A stretch of DNA of 64,000 nucleotides from Spirochaeta cellobiosiphila DSM 17781 (GTDB lineage Bacteria > Spirochaetota > Spirochaetia > DSM-17781). Positions within the stretch are counted from its first letter, which is position 1. Each line of letters opens with the position of its first letter. The position numbers and the translations under genes are program-made. Below are positions 42,563-51,570 of this stretch, one piece after another. Under the pieces are notes generated by a model that did no database searches, was not told where the DNA came from, and was given only the letters and a program-made list of their open reading frames with translations. Location of the stretch: contig NZ_KE384558.1 in assembly GCF_000426705.1 (NCBI RefSeq), positions 192,866-256,865 on the forward strand. The letters run 5' to 3'.

Positions 42563-43396
42563 TCATTCTTTGACTGCTCCAGAAACAACCCCTGCCAGAA
42601 TATATTTTTGGAAAAAGAGGTAGAGTAATATAGTAGGGATCATAATAATAATGATTCCAGCTGCAAGAGTTTGCCATGATCCTTGTTGTGCATTGGCATA
42701 GTTCATTAAGAATGTTGTTAGGGTTCTCAACTTACTTTTGGGCATATACAAGTAAGGAATATACATATCATTGATTATTGTGATGGACTTTATGATACAT
42801 ACTGTGGCTGTTGCCGGTGCTAATAAAGGAAAGATAATTCTTCCAAATACACCATAATAGGAACATCCATCAATAATGGCTGCTTCATCCAGGGATGCAG
42901 AAATGGTGCTGATAAATTGTCTGTATATATAGAGCTGCATTAAATCACTGGCTATATATATAAGGATAGGAGCTCTCAGTGTATTGTATAATCCCAATCC
43001 GCTAATGAGTTTAAATCGGGCTATCTCTGTGACAAAGGTAGGTATTAACATTCCAAAGAAAAAGAGTCCAACTATTATCTTTTTAAAGGGGAACTGAAAA
43101 CGTTCAATAATATAGGCAGTTATGGTTCCAAAAAGAACATTGAAGACCAAACTTATCCCCAGTATAATTCCTGTGTTTTTGAACCCTAATAGTAAATATT
43201 TATTCGTAAGTACGGTTCTAAAGTTTTCCCAGGTGATACGGCTAAGAGGGGGAAGTAATAGGGGGGATGTATTAACCATATCAGCTCTATCTTTGAAAGC
43301 AGCAAATAAGGTTAAAATAATAGGCGCTGCTACAATAGCTACCATGGCTATACAAAATACTTGTTTAATTAACTGAACGGTAACGTTTTTTCTCAT
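42563..43396 (-). CDS. Carbohydrate ABC permease, MalG-like
   Basis: A 277-aa inner-membrane protein with six helices. The EAA loop is SLDEAAIIDGCSYYGVFGRIIFP-type (short form: DEAAIIDGCSYYGVF), followed by PLLAPATATV. The C-terminus is AGVVSGAVKE, typical of the MalG/UgpE class. It overlaps the MalF-like gene by 4 nt. The operon has no ATPase gene, so it probably uses a shared MsmK/MsiK-type ATPase encoded elsewhere. Confidence 0.9.
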   Translation of the reverse strand: MRKNVTVQLIKQVFCIAMVAIVAAPIILTLFAAFKDRADMVNTSPLLLPPLSRITWENFRTVLTNKYLLLGFKNTGIILGISLVFNVLFGTITAYIIERFQFPFKKIIVGLFFFGMLIPTFVTEIARFKLISGLGLYNTLRAPILIYIASDLMQLYIYRQFISTISASLDEAAIIDGCSYYGVFGRIIFPLLAPATATVCIIKSITIINDMYIPYLYMPKSKLRTLTTFLMNYANAQQGSWQTLAAGIIIIMIPTILLYLFFQKYILAGVVSGAVKE

Positions 43397-44289
43397 CTTT
43401 TCTTTCCCTCCCTTAGTACGACTTTATGTATGAGGATATTCTGGATAAGGAATATCAAGATAATCATAAACATTATGGCTACTGCCATTGTGGCTGCTAA
43501 ACCAAACTTACTGAAAGTAAAAGCGGTTTTGATTGTGTATAAGGTGAAGGTTGATGAGGCATATCCCGGCCCTCCATTGGTAATAACAAAGGGAATATCG
43601 AATACTTGCAAAGCTCCCCGTATGTTATCAAATAAGATGAAGTCCACCATCAACATAATAGAGGGAACTTGAATGTACTTGAATATTTGTAAGGGATTCG
43701 CTCCATCAACAAGAGCTGCTTCATGAATGTCCTGGGGGATAGATTGTAGGGCTGCCATAAAGAGTACCACATGGTATCCACTAAAGCGCCATAAAGATAC
43801 AAAGGCTAGGACATAATTTACAATACCTGCATCACTTAACCAATTGCGAATCAATCCAGAGAGATGCATGGTTTCTAATATGGCATTAAAGGCGCCATTA
43901 ATAGGAGAGAAAAAATAGGAAAAGGCATAACTGATGGCTACACCATTTATAATATAGGGCAAAAATACTGTTGTCTTATAGAACTTGGCTGCCCGTAACT
44001 TGCTGGTTAATAAGACGGCGAACATTAATTCAACTGGAATCATGAGAAGGTGAATAACAAAATACACCATGTTGTTTTTGAGAGATCCCCACAGATCTTT
44101 GTTGTGAAACATATCAATGTAGTTCTGGAATCCAACAAACTGATAGGATTGTGATAATCCATCCCAATCTGTTGCACTAATTCGGAATAGATCCAAACCA
44201 GGAACGATAACAAAAGCTATTAAAAGGGATATCGGAACCAGCAATGCTGTTAAAATGAAGACCATTTTTTGTTTCTTTAAAGTACCCAT
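43393..44289 (-). CDS. Carbohydrate ABC permease, MalF-like
   Basis: A 298-aa permease with six helices. The EAA loop is DIHEAALVDGANPLQIFKYI, then VPSIMLMVDFILF. The N-terminal half has FVGFQNYIDMFHN, a motif of the MalF/UgpA group. The start is an ATG with AAGGA 6 nt upstream. It pairs with the MalG-like permease. A hairpin lies between it and the binding-protein gene. Confidence 0.9.
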   Translation of the reverse strand: MGTLKKQKMVFILTALLVPISLLIAFVIVPGLDLFRISATDWDGLSQSYQFVGFQNYIDMFHNKDLWGSLKNNMVYFVIHLLMIPVELMFAVLLTSKLRAAKFYKTTVFLPYIINGVAISYAFSYFFSPINGAFNAILETMHLSGLIRNWLSDAGIVNYVLAFVSLWRFSGYHVVLFMAALQSIPQDIHEAALVDGANPLQIFKYIQVPSIMLMVDFILFDNIRGALQVFDIPFVITNGGPGYASSTFTLYTIKTAFTFSKFGLAATMAVAIMFMIILIFLIQNILIHKVVLREGKKR

Positions 44290-44305
44290 AGATAATCCTT
44301 GAAAG

Positions 44306-44330
44306 AGGAGGAGTCAACAAGACTCCTCCT
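44306..44330 (-). terminator. Intercistronic hairpin after the beta-galactoside-operon binding protein gene
   Basis: A 10-bp perfect stem (AGGAGGAGTC / GACTCCTCCT) with 5-nt loop, 11 nt after the stop of the binding protein on the minus strand. No U-run follows. It is placed like the hairpins at 7268 and 27554. Confidence 0.6.
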
Positions 44331-44341
44331 TATATAGTGGT

Positions 44342-45646
44342 TTATTGAATGTTAAGTTTGTCCCTGGCGGCTTCCCATTTGTCATTAAGCTCAGATAACT
44401 TTTGATCAAGATCAAAATTAGGTGTTAACATCTGGGCTCCTAGCTTTTTGTAGTCAAAAGCTGTTTCGTTTTGGATGGCCATAAAGTTATCGCCACCACC
44501 ATCATACATAACTAATGTCATGTCTGGTGTATTCTTATCAGCTTCTGCTAGGACTGCTTCTTTTGCTTTAGGAAAATTACTCATTGAAGAGGCACTAGAT
44601 ACATAATTCAAATAATCGGGATACCAATCTTCTGAATAGAACCATTCCAAAAAGGCTTTTGCCAATTCAGGTTGTTTGGAATGAGTTGTGATTCCCATAA
44701 AGGAATCTCCTTGTACTATTACATTGTAAGGATCTGATTCGGAGTCTCTTACAGGTAGGTAGAAGGTTCCCAAATCATCAATTGATTCTGCACCTTTAGT
44801 GATGTTTTGCAGGGACCAGTCTCCAGAGGCAAATATGGCAATGTTTTTTGTCGCAAATAGATTTGTGATTTGATCATTTCCTAAGCCTAAGGGATCCTTA
44901 CCAAGAACACCGCTTGTGTAGAGGTCGTATATCTTTTCATATACTTTTCGGATATCTGTTCCTTTTTCAAATGGTCTGTCCTGTGTGGCCATCATATTCC
45001 AGTACTGGCCATTACCACTTTCAAGTGCCGGACCAAATTCCATGAAAGGATAGTCAGGCCATTCGTCTTTAAGACCTATACCTAAAGCTATAAAGTCAGG
45101 ATTGGTCTTACTATAATAGTTCTGTAGCTTCTGGCTTACTTCTTCTAATTCTGACCAGGTTGTTGGAACTTCAACTCCTGCTTTTTCAAAGAGATCTTTC
45201 CAGTAGTATACATACTCATATCCACTAGTCATGGGGATACCAAGAACTTTTCCATTAATAGCATAACCATCTGCTAATTGATTATTTTTATTTGCCTCAG
45301 TATCTGATAGGTCAACAAGATAATCTTTGAATCTTGATAAAGTGAAAGGCTTATTAAACATAACGTCAGGTAACTGATTAGCAGAAGCACGCATCTTCAT
45401 ACTGTTCCAGTATTCTGAGTCATCCTTGATTTTTTCGACTTCCACATCCGCATTGGGATATTTTTCCTGGAACTTCGCTACCATGTCCTGGGACTCAATA
45501 AAATCATTTAGGTTATTGTCCCAGATTGTAAAGGTGATTGTTCCACTATAGGGATCATCAGATTTAGCATTACCCTTTGAACAACTTACCCCAGCCGTTA
45601 GGATAAGAACTGCCATTCCAAGAATAAGGTAATTCGTTTTTCTCAT
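44342..45646 (-). CDS. Extracellular sugar-binding lipoprotein (family 1)
   Basis: A 434-aa solute-binding protein. The lipoprotein signal ends AGVSCSKG, with Cys near residue 22. The mature domain starts SGTITFTIWDNNLNDF and contains TWSELEEVSQKLQNYY, a pattern of MalE/UgpB-type SBP_bac_1 proteins, and IAIFASGDWSLQN. It is anchored to the outer face of the inner membrane or the cell surface and feeds the MalF/MalG-like channel. The nearby LacLM suggests a beta-galactoside ligand. Confidence 0.9.
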   Translation of the reverse strand: MRKTNYLILGMAVLILTAGVSCSKGNAKSDDPYSGTITFTIWDNNLNDFIESQDMVAKFQEKYPNADVEVEKIKDDSEYWNSMKMRASANQLPDVMFNKPFTLSRFKDYLVDLSDTEANKNNQLADGYAINGKVLGIPMTSGYEYVYYWKDLFEKAGVEVPTTWSELEEVSQKLQNYYSKTNPDFIALGIGLKDEWPDYPFMEFGPALESGNGQYWNMMATQDRPFEKGTDIRKVYEKIYDLYTSGVLGKDPLGLGNDQITNLFATKNIAIFASGDWSLQNITKGAESIDDLGTFYLPVRDSESDPYNVIVQGDSFMGITTHSKQPELAKAFLEWFYSEDWYPDYLNYVSSASSMSNFPKAKEAVLAEADKNTPDMTLVMYDGGGDNFMAIQNETAFDYKKLGAQMLTPNFDLDQKLSELNDKWEAARDKLNIQ

Positions 45647-45728
45647 TCAAAATCCTCCTAGATTTTTTTGTAAGGTTAATCCAGACTAGGGGGAAAAATA
45701 GGAACTCGCTACAGGCAAATATTAATAA

Positions 45729-47957
45729 TTATTGATTATTCTTCACATTTTGTAGGTCTTTTCCCCATTTTGAGGGGCTTTTTCCTACTTCTTTTTTAAA
45801 AACCCTATTGAAATGCTCAGGACTGGCATAACCCACTTTATGTGCTATTTCGTATATCTTGAAGTTAGTTGTTTCGATTAATTGTTTAGCTTTATGGATA
45901 CGAAGTCCTGTTACATAGGATAGAAAAGTCTCTCCTGCTTCTTGATGGAATTGGGTTGCAAAATAATTCTCATTCAATTGTACATATTCAGCTACAACAC
46001 CTAGGGACAATTCTGGATTTCTGTAATTGTTAATAATGTAACGTTTGGCTAATGTCACATGATCTGTCCAATGCTGTCCTAACTGTTTGAGGCTGTAATC
46101 CAGTAATGTTCTGATTATATTATTAATAAATAGAATTAATTCTGTCACCGTTTCTATATTGTTAATTGTATCAATGTAATCTGATTTGTTATCCCCCAGT
46201 AATTGACTTAGGGACAGGTTTTCTTTGTTAAATTCCTGAACGAACGCCAGAAGTAAACTAACGATTTCATCTCTTGCTAGTGAAATGGATTCTGTCTCAA
46301 TGTGGTTAATAAACTGTTGTCTTTGATCATTTTCTTTTTTTTCATCACCCAGGTAGACCGCATGGGCCCATTCTTTATATTGACCTATTCCTTGTAGTAA
46401 TCTTTGTGTTTGGTCTTCATCCAGGATCATATATGGCTTTTGGGGGGTGATTTCAAAGAGTCCTTTAAGCTGTCCCAGTATCTTTATTTCTTCCTCTATC
46501 AATGTTAAATCTGAAAGTGGTTTCCGTAGGATAGCCTGTAGGTTGCTATGCGTTTCTTTTAAGACAATGCTATCTAAATCATGGAGCATATGAATGATTT
46601 GACTCTCGTTATATACGGACTGAAGTTGATAATGAACAATGTAGTAGTCATCCTGGAACTGCTCTATGAGGCAATGGGAGGCAAAATGGGGGACTTGATA
46701 TAAGCTTTTCACTAGGTCCTTGGTATGGTTTTTCAGTTGTAGACCAATTATTAGGAAGGGCTGTGTAAAGTATGTATTGTTTTTCTTGATGATATCTTCA
46801 GGGCTAATGTTTTTCTTGATCAGATCCATAAAGATATTCTGGGGAGTGCCATTTTGTTCATTTATTCGATTTTCATAATCATCTATGAGAGCTTTTATCC
46901 TCAAAACCATTGAGTTGAAGGAATGAGTCATAGTGCTTACTTCTAAACATCCCATTGGTTCTACATATATATCAAGCTGACCTTCTTCAACCTTTTTCAA
47001 ACTCTTCCACATTGTAAGTATAGGATGAACAATGTTCTGTAGAAACATTCGGGAGAAAACCGTGAATAGCAACAAGATAACAAGAATAACAGAGAGAATG
47101 ATAGTCGATATAACATTGAAATGTTTGGTCAAACTGGCTGTCTTCGTAATGGTTATGATATTCAAGTGCTTATCTTTTAGATTTATGGGTGTTTTGCTTA
47201 TGGTATATCCTGGTAAACTTAGCTTTCCTAGGTACCCATTTAATAATTGGGAATCGATCTTACCGGCATAGACTAATTGATCTTGGTTTTCTCCACTGGT
47301 AATGATGGTATAGCCTTGTTCTTCACTATCATAACGATGAATAAGCTTTGAGATTTCAGACAAATCATACATGGTAATGAGGCTTATCTTCTCTGATCGA
47401 TCTGTTAGTACATCAGGCTGTAAAGCAGCTACCAGAATAAGAGCACTTTTACCAGCTCCTTGATAGACTTCTTGATTTTTGTTACTTGATCCCACATAGA
47501 CTTTATTACTAACTAAGGAAGGAGTGGCAGGGATTATATTATTACGGATGTCTTCTTCTGTAAGTTCCACTTCGTTTTTATAATTGATGATTCGACCACT
47601 TTTCATATAGATATTCATTCCAATGATATGAGAGACCGGAACTAGTGCCAATTGAGCCGCTTTGTTTAATTCCTGCTCATACTGATGCCTTTCCCCGGGA
47701 TCCTTTGTGTCTATAGATGCTATGATATCCAGTAAGTTATTATTATTAACATAAACTAGATGAGACAATCGGATAGACATGGTTTCATATTCTCTTACCA
47801 GAGTATCTTTGATGTTCGATTGCCGAATTCTTATATTATCCAGGGACTGACTTTTTATTATGTTATGGATAATAGGTAATGTGATGACGAACACAATAAG
47901 GATGGGCAAGACGATTAATGTTATAAAGGACTTATAATATATTTGCTTGATTGTCAT
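45729..47957 (-). CDS. Membrane-bound AraC-family regulator with extracytoplasmic sensor
   Basis: About 742 aa. TM1 near residues 8-30, an outside sensor domain of about 240 residues (dCache-like spacing), TM2 at about 270-295, a HAMP-like segment (MWKSLKKVEEGQLDIYVEP), a long cytoplasmic linker and a C-terminal AraC HTH (ELSLGVVAEYVQLNENYFAT, then IYEIAHKVGYASPEHFNRVF). This is the one-component design common near sugar importers. The start is uncertain: I chose the ATG at 47957; a TTG at 48023 and an ATG at 47972 are alternatives, none with a strong ribosome site. It likely senses the sugar for the downstream importer-LacLM operon. Confidence 0.87.
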   Translation of the reverse strand: MTIKQIYYKSFITLIVLPILIVFVITLPIIHNIIKSQSLDNIRIRQSNIKDTLVREYETMSIRLSHLVYVNNNNLLDIIASIDTKDPGERHQYEQELNKAAQLALVPVSHIIGMNIYMKSGRIINYKNEVELTEEDIRNNIIPATPSLVSNKVYVGSSNKNQEVYQGAGKSALILVAALQPDVLTDRSEKISLITMYDLSEISKLIHRYDSEEQGYTIITSGENQDQLVYAGKIDSQLLNGYLGKLSLPGYTISKTPINLKDKHLNIITITKTASLTKHFNVISTIILSVILVILLLFTVFSRMFLQNIVHPILTMWKSLKKVEEGQLDIYVEPMGCLEVSTMTHSFNSMVLRIKALIDDYENRINEQNGTPQNIFMDLIKKNISPEDIIKKNNTYFTQPFLIIGLQLKNHTKDLVKSLYQVPHFASHCLIEQFQDDYYIVHYQLQSVYNESQIIHMLHDLDSIVLKETHSNLQAILRKPLSDLTLIEEEIKILGQLKGLFEITPQKPYMILDEDQTQRLLQGIGQYKEWAHAVYLGDEKKENDQRQQFINHIETESISLARDEIVSLLLAFVQEFNKENLSLSQLLGDNKSDYIDTINNIETVTELILFINNIIRTLLDYSLKQLGQHWTDHVTLAKRYIINNYRNPELSLGVVAEYVQLNENYFATQFHQEAGETFLSYVTGLRIHKAKQLIETTNFKIYEIAHKVGYASPEHFNRVFKKEVGKSPSKWGKDLQNVKNNQ

Positions 47958-48071
47958 ATTCTTTGAGGTCATAGATACAACAGTAATATGACTTTTAACT
48001 CTTAGCGATAAAAAAGTGATCAAATCTTGTTATTTCTCTCATTGACAAGCTTAGGATAAATCGGGAGAATG

Positions 48072-48085
48072 CGTAGCATGCTACG
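48072..48085. promoter_or_regulatory. 14-bp perfect palindrome at the marR start
   Basis: CGTAGCATGCTACG covers the MarR start codon at 48078. A TTGACA (48042-48047), 17-bp spacer and GAGAAT (48065-48070) place the transcription start in this palindrome. It fits an autoregulatory MarR operator. Confidence 0.5.
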
Positions 48086-48512
48086 TAATAGTACCGGGGA
48101 TATAGGTTTTATAATTCATCTTGTATCTAATAAGATTAGAAAACATGCTAATCAAGAATTGGAAACTGAAGGAATAACGGCTAAGCAAGGTAGATTTTTA
48201 TATTATCTTCATGAACATGCTCATGAGAAGGTTACTCAAAAGGATCTGCAGGTTCATTTTGAGATATCACATCCAACGGCTACAGGAATTATTAAGCGTC
48301 TAGAACAAAAAGGATATGTGAGTTCCAAAGTTGATACTTGTGATAAGCGATCTAAAATTATCGAGTTAACACCAAAAGAAATGGAACTAAATGAAAAAAT
48401 GGAACTCTGTCGTATAAAGATAGAGCAAGAGATAAATAAAAATTTAACAAAAAGCGAAAAATCAGAACTCATTAGACTGTTATTCAAGGTCTATGAGAAT
48501 ATAAAGGAATAG
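48078..48512 (+). CDS. MarR family transcriptional regulator
   Basis: A 144-aa winged-helix regulator. The helix-turn-helix and wing are QKDLQVHFEISHPTATGIIK and RLEQKGYVSSKVDTCDKRSK with the conserved D-x-R-x-K wing. It ends 6 nt before a MATE transporter gene, so the pair likely form a drug-responsive operon. The ATG at 48078 is preferred: an earlier ATG at 48069 is only 1 nt after GGGAG. Confidence 0.88.
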   Translation: MLRNSTGDIGFIIHLVSNKIRKHANQELETEGITAKQGRFLYYLHEHAHEKVTQKDLQVHFEISHPTATGIIKRLEQKGYVSSKVDTCDKRSKIIELTPKEMELNEKMELCRIKIEQEINKNLTKSEKSELIRLLFKVYENIKE

Positions 48513-48518
48513 AATTAG

Positions 48519-49877
48519 ATGGTAGATAAAGAAATTTTTGAACATATGCCAGTACCAAAGGCCATATTAAAGAGCGTTGTACCGGCTATTATAGGAATGG
48601 TCGTTGTCCTTGTATACAATATTGCGGACACTTATTTTGTTGGTCAAATTGGAGATCCCCTTCAGGTGGCAGCTGTTTCCTTAACAGTACCTGTATTCTT
48701 GCTTTTTATGGCAACTGGTAATTTGTTAGGGATAGGGGGAACCTCTGTGATTTCCCGTGCCTTGGGGGCAGGACGTATAGAGTATGCTAAGAAAGTATCC
48801 TCTTTTGTTTTCTATGCTTCCTTAATCTTGGGTGTGTTTATGATGATGTTGTTCCTGGGGGGTATGGGTTTTATTTTAAAACTCATTGGAGCTAGTGCAG
48901 ATACGGCCGGTTTTGCTAAATCATACTTGATGTATGTGGCCCCTAGTGCTCCTTTTGTTATCATATCAACAGCATTTAGTAATATTGTACGTGCAGAAGG
49001 TAAGTCCAAAGAGGCCATGGTGGGAATGATGATAGGAACCATTGTTAATATTATATTGGATCCTATTATGATTTTAAGTATGAATTTGGGTGTAGCCGGA
49101 GCGGCTTTAGCTACACTTATTGGTAATGTAGCAGGAGCGGCTTATTACATTTATTATGTTCTGAAGAAAAGTTCTCTTTTATCCTTGTCTCCTAAGGATT
49201 TTGATTTTAGGGATAACATAATGTTAGGCGTCTTTGCTATTGGTATTCCCGCTGCCCTTAATAATGTATTAATGAGTTTATCCAATATCTTGTTAAACAA
49301 TTTTTTAGCCACCTATGGTGATATTCAAGTAGCAGCTATGGGGGTAGCTATGAAAGTAGCTATGATTGTGGCACTTCTTCAAATTGGATTAGGAATTGGT
49401 ATTCAACCTTTGTTGGGGTATAGTTATGGTGCTCAAAATCATAAACGTTTCAATAGTATCATAAAAGTGGCTCTTCTCTATTCGATCGTTATGGGTGTGG
49501 TTATTACCTCACTTTGTTGGGTAGGTGCTCCTACCATTGTAAGAGCTTTTATTGATTCAAAAGAGGTTTTTACATATGGAGTACAGTTTGTTAAGGCATT
49601 ATTAGTGTCTGGGGTTGTGATTGGTACTTTATTTGTATTCATGAACACTCTACAGGCCTTAGGAGCAGCAAAAGAGTCTTTGATTCTCTCTATAAGCAGG
49701 CAAGGACTAGTTTTTGTTCCTTTATTGTTTATTTTAAATAGGACTATGGGGTTAACAGGGATTGTGTATGCCCAACCATTTGCTGATATCTTTTCCATAG
49801 CCTTGTCGGCACTGCTCTTTTTCTATAAAAGCCGTAAACTATGGGCTTCTCATGAGTCTGTTTTAGAGGTTCATTAA
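48519..49877 (+). CDS. MATE family efflux transporter
   Basis: A 452-aa membrane protein with 12 helices in two homologous halves. The N-terminal half has AIIGMVVVLVYNIADTYFVG; the second half has GIPAALNNVLMSLSNILLNN, both typical of MATE. GNLLGIGGTSVISRALGAG is the conserved loop. It exports cationic drugs or metabolites by Na+ or H+ antiport. It is the second gene of the MarR operon and ends at a strong terminator. Confidence 0.93.
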   Translation: MVDKEIFEHMPVPKAILKSVVPAIIGMVVVLVYNIADTYFVGQIGDPLQVAAVSLTVPVFLLFMATGNLLGIGGTSVISRALGAGRIEYAKKVSSFVFYASLILGVFMMMLFLGGMGFILKLIGASADTAGFAKSYLMYVAPSAPFVIISTAFSNIVRAEGKSKEAMVGMMIGTIVNIILDPIMILSMNLGVAGAALATLIGNVAGAAYYIYYVLKKSSLLSLSPKDFDFRDNIMLGVFAIGIPAALNNVLMSLSNILLNNFLATYGDIQVAAMGVAMKVAMIVALLQIGLGIGIQPLLGYSYGAQNHKRFNSIIKVALLYSIVMGVVITSLCWVGAPTIVRAFIDSKEVFTYGVQFVKALLVSGVVIGTLFVFMNTLQALGAAKESLILSISRQGLVFVPLLFILNRTMGLTGIVYAQPFADIFSIALSALLFFYKSRKLWASHESVLEVH

Positions 49878-49891
49878 TAAGCTTATATAAT

Positions 49892-49923
49892 CCAGGTTAG
49901 CCGGGCTAACCTGGTATTTTTTT
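49892..49923 (+). terminator. Rho-independent terminator after the MATE gene
   Basis: A 10-bp stem (CCAGGTTAGC / GCTAACCTGG) with loop CGG, followed by TATTTTTTT. It lies between convergent genes and overlaps the last codons of the reductase gene. Confidence 0.85.
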
Positions 49924-51280
49924 ATAGTCCAGACACAGATGACTGGTATCGGAGACTATCCTTCCATGATTTGAGAAGTCTGGCTGCTTCTTCTTTATCT
50001 GATGCCAAACCCTGATCTTCAAATATTCTTTTCATTGTTTTACTAACATCAACTCCCATAGCTAAACGGCCACAGAGATAGAAATGAGCCTCTTTTTCAA
50101 TCCATTCTTTTATCTCAGATCTATGATCCCAGAGATAATCCTGTACATATTGAGCTTTCCCCTCAGAAGGATCTTGGGGGCGACTGGATACTGCTGTGAT
50201 TTTATTGATAACACCCTTGACGTGATATTCTGTTAGTTCTTTTCCATAAAGACTTTTGATCTTCCATGAACGGACACCATAGATAAGCCATAAAGGACCA
50301 CCTGTGTATCCTTTTCTAAGTAAGGACATTACTCCAGCAATGCCGCTTCCTGTACATATCATGATAGTGGGAATATTCCTTTTGATTTCTGAAGGAAACT
50401 GATGGGTTTCAGGAAGGAACCATGTTTTTACCTCTGTACCTAAAGGAATCCGTGTTAAGTAAGCCGTTGATCTTCCTTCCCCCGTTTCTTTTTGACCTGC
50501 CAAATCCGTATATTCCTTTTGAAAATGACTGAGAGTGATCTCTGCTTTTACATAAGATCCCTCATGATGGCAGTGGCTCATACTATAAGATCTCGGTCTG
50601 ATAGGGGGCTGTGATTTGAGTAATGCCATTAGAGAAGGTGCTTGGGAACATTGTTTTAATACCTTAAGAAGTTTAGGATGTTTGAATTGAATCTTACTAT
50701 TGTCCTCTTTCGCTGAGATCCCCTGATTGACTTGTATATACTTTTTACGTTGGGATATTTCCATCTTTTCATTCCAGTTTGCCGTATCGGAATTACCAAT
50801 AAGTCGTAATGTTGAGTTGGAAGCTTCTGTTATATCGTAGTAGGACCTTAGTGCTTTGCGTAAAGTCATAAGTTTTAAACGACCTGGTTGATACGGGGCA
50901 CTTAATGTGGGAACAAGTATGAGTTCTGAACCTTTCTTTTTATAAAAATCCAAGAGCTCTTGTACTTCTTCAGGGGAATTCTCCCATTGTATATAAAGAA
51001 GATCCCCGGGTTTTGTTTTTGTTCGGCTTTTACCTTTAAAGACCAGCTTCCAAGTTGAATGGTCCTTATCTAGGGGATCCAGTCTAGTTCTGGATTCTAT
51101 ATGAAAGGAATCTCCTGATTTGGCTAAATTTCTAAAGAGTATGGCATTTCGTTTCTTTAATGCTTCATCATAGGTTTGGGATAATCGGGATGAGGGAATA
51201 TGAGATAGACAATAGAGAGTATTTTGTATCCAATGTGTCATTATAACTGGTAATTTATTTATGTTATTGAGGTAAATCAT
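49922..51280 (-). CDS. FAD/NADPH reductase of the sulfite-reductase/cytochrome-P450-reductase type
   Basis: About 452 aa. It has the FAD-binding RPRSYSMS motif, the connecting helical domain before it, and the NAD(P)H domain with MICTGSGIAGVMSLL (phosphate loop), LWLIYGVR and HFYLCGRLAMGVDVSKTM. There is no flavodoxin domain, so it resembles a CysJ/diflavin reductase without its FMN module and needs a separate electron acceptor. The ATG at 51280 follows AAAGGA; a longer reading to 51328 has no ribosome site. An inverted repeat lies in its promoter region. Confidence 0.8.
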   Translation of the reverse strand: MIYLNNINKLPVIMTHWIQNTLYCLSHIPSSRLSQTYDEALKKRNAILFRNLAKSGDSFHIESRTRLDPLDKDHSTWKLVFKGKSRTKTKPGDLLYIQWENSPEEVQELLDFYKKKGSELILVPTLSAPYQPGRLKLMTLRKALRSYYDITEASNSTLRLIGNSDTANWNEKMEISQRKKYIQVNQGISAKEDNSKIQFKHPKLLKVLKQCSQAPSLMALLKSQPPIRPRSYSMSHCHHEGSYVKAEITLSHFQKEYTDLAGQKETGEGRSTAYLTRIPLGTEVKTWFLPETHQFPSEIKRNIPTIMICTGSGIAGVMSLLRKGYTGGPLWLIYGVRSWKIKSLYGKELTEYHVKGVINKITAVSSRPQDPSEGKAQYVQDYLWDHRSEIKEWIEKEAHFYLCGRLAMGVDVSKTMKRIFEDQGLASDKEEAARLLKSWKDSLRYQSSVSGL

Positions 51281-51310
51281 TTTCTGGTCCTTTCGTGTAT
51301 ATATAACTAT

Positions 51311-51326
51311 GTTAATCAGAATTAAC
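51311..51326. promoter_or_regulatory. Inverted repeat upstream of the reductase gene
   Basis: GTTAAT-CAGA-ATTAAC, a perfect 6-bp inverted repeat with 4-nt spacer, followed by a further GTTAAT at 51331-51336. It is centred between two divergent genes and could be an operator, for example for a MarR- or FNR-type regulator. Confidence 0.4.
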
Positions 51327-51357
51327 ACATGTTAATACTTAAAATCAATAGGTAGGA

Positions 51358-51546
51358 TTGAAGGAAGTCAGGATTTTCCCGATTGATAATCATTTTTCTA
51401 CAGAAGTGGAAATAGAGTTAGATTTCACTGTTGGCCCAATAGAGAGTATTATGATAGCTTTGTCACAAAGAATGTATGAAAAAAATGTTTATCCCAAAAT
51501 GTTAATACCAAGGGGACATGATAAACGGACTCTATTGGTGTCTTAA
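51358..51546 (+). CDS. Small hypothetical protein, 62 aa
   Basis: A short frame starting at TTG with AGGT nearby, beginning MKEVRIFPIDNHFSTEVEIE and ending KRTLLVS. It has a strand-helix pattern and no signal peptide. It ends 24 nt before the next lipoprotein gene and may be translated with it. No family recognised. It could be regulatory or a minor folded protein; confidence is modest because only the frame and its position support it. Confidence 0.45.
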   Translation: MKEVRIFPIDNHFSTEVEIELDFTVGPIESIMIALSQRMYEKNVYPKMLIPRGHDKRTLLVS

Positions 51547-51570
51547 AGCTTGAAAGGAAGGGAGCCGGAA

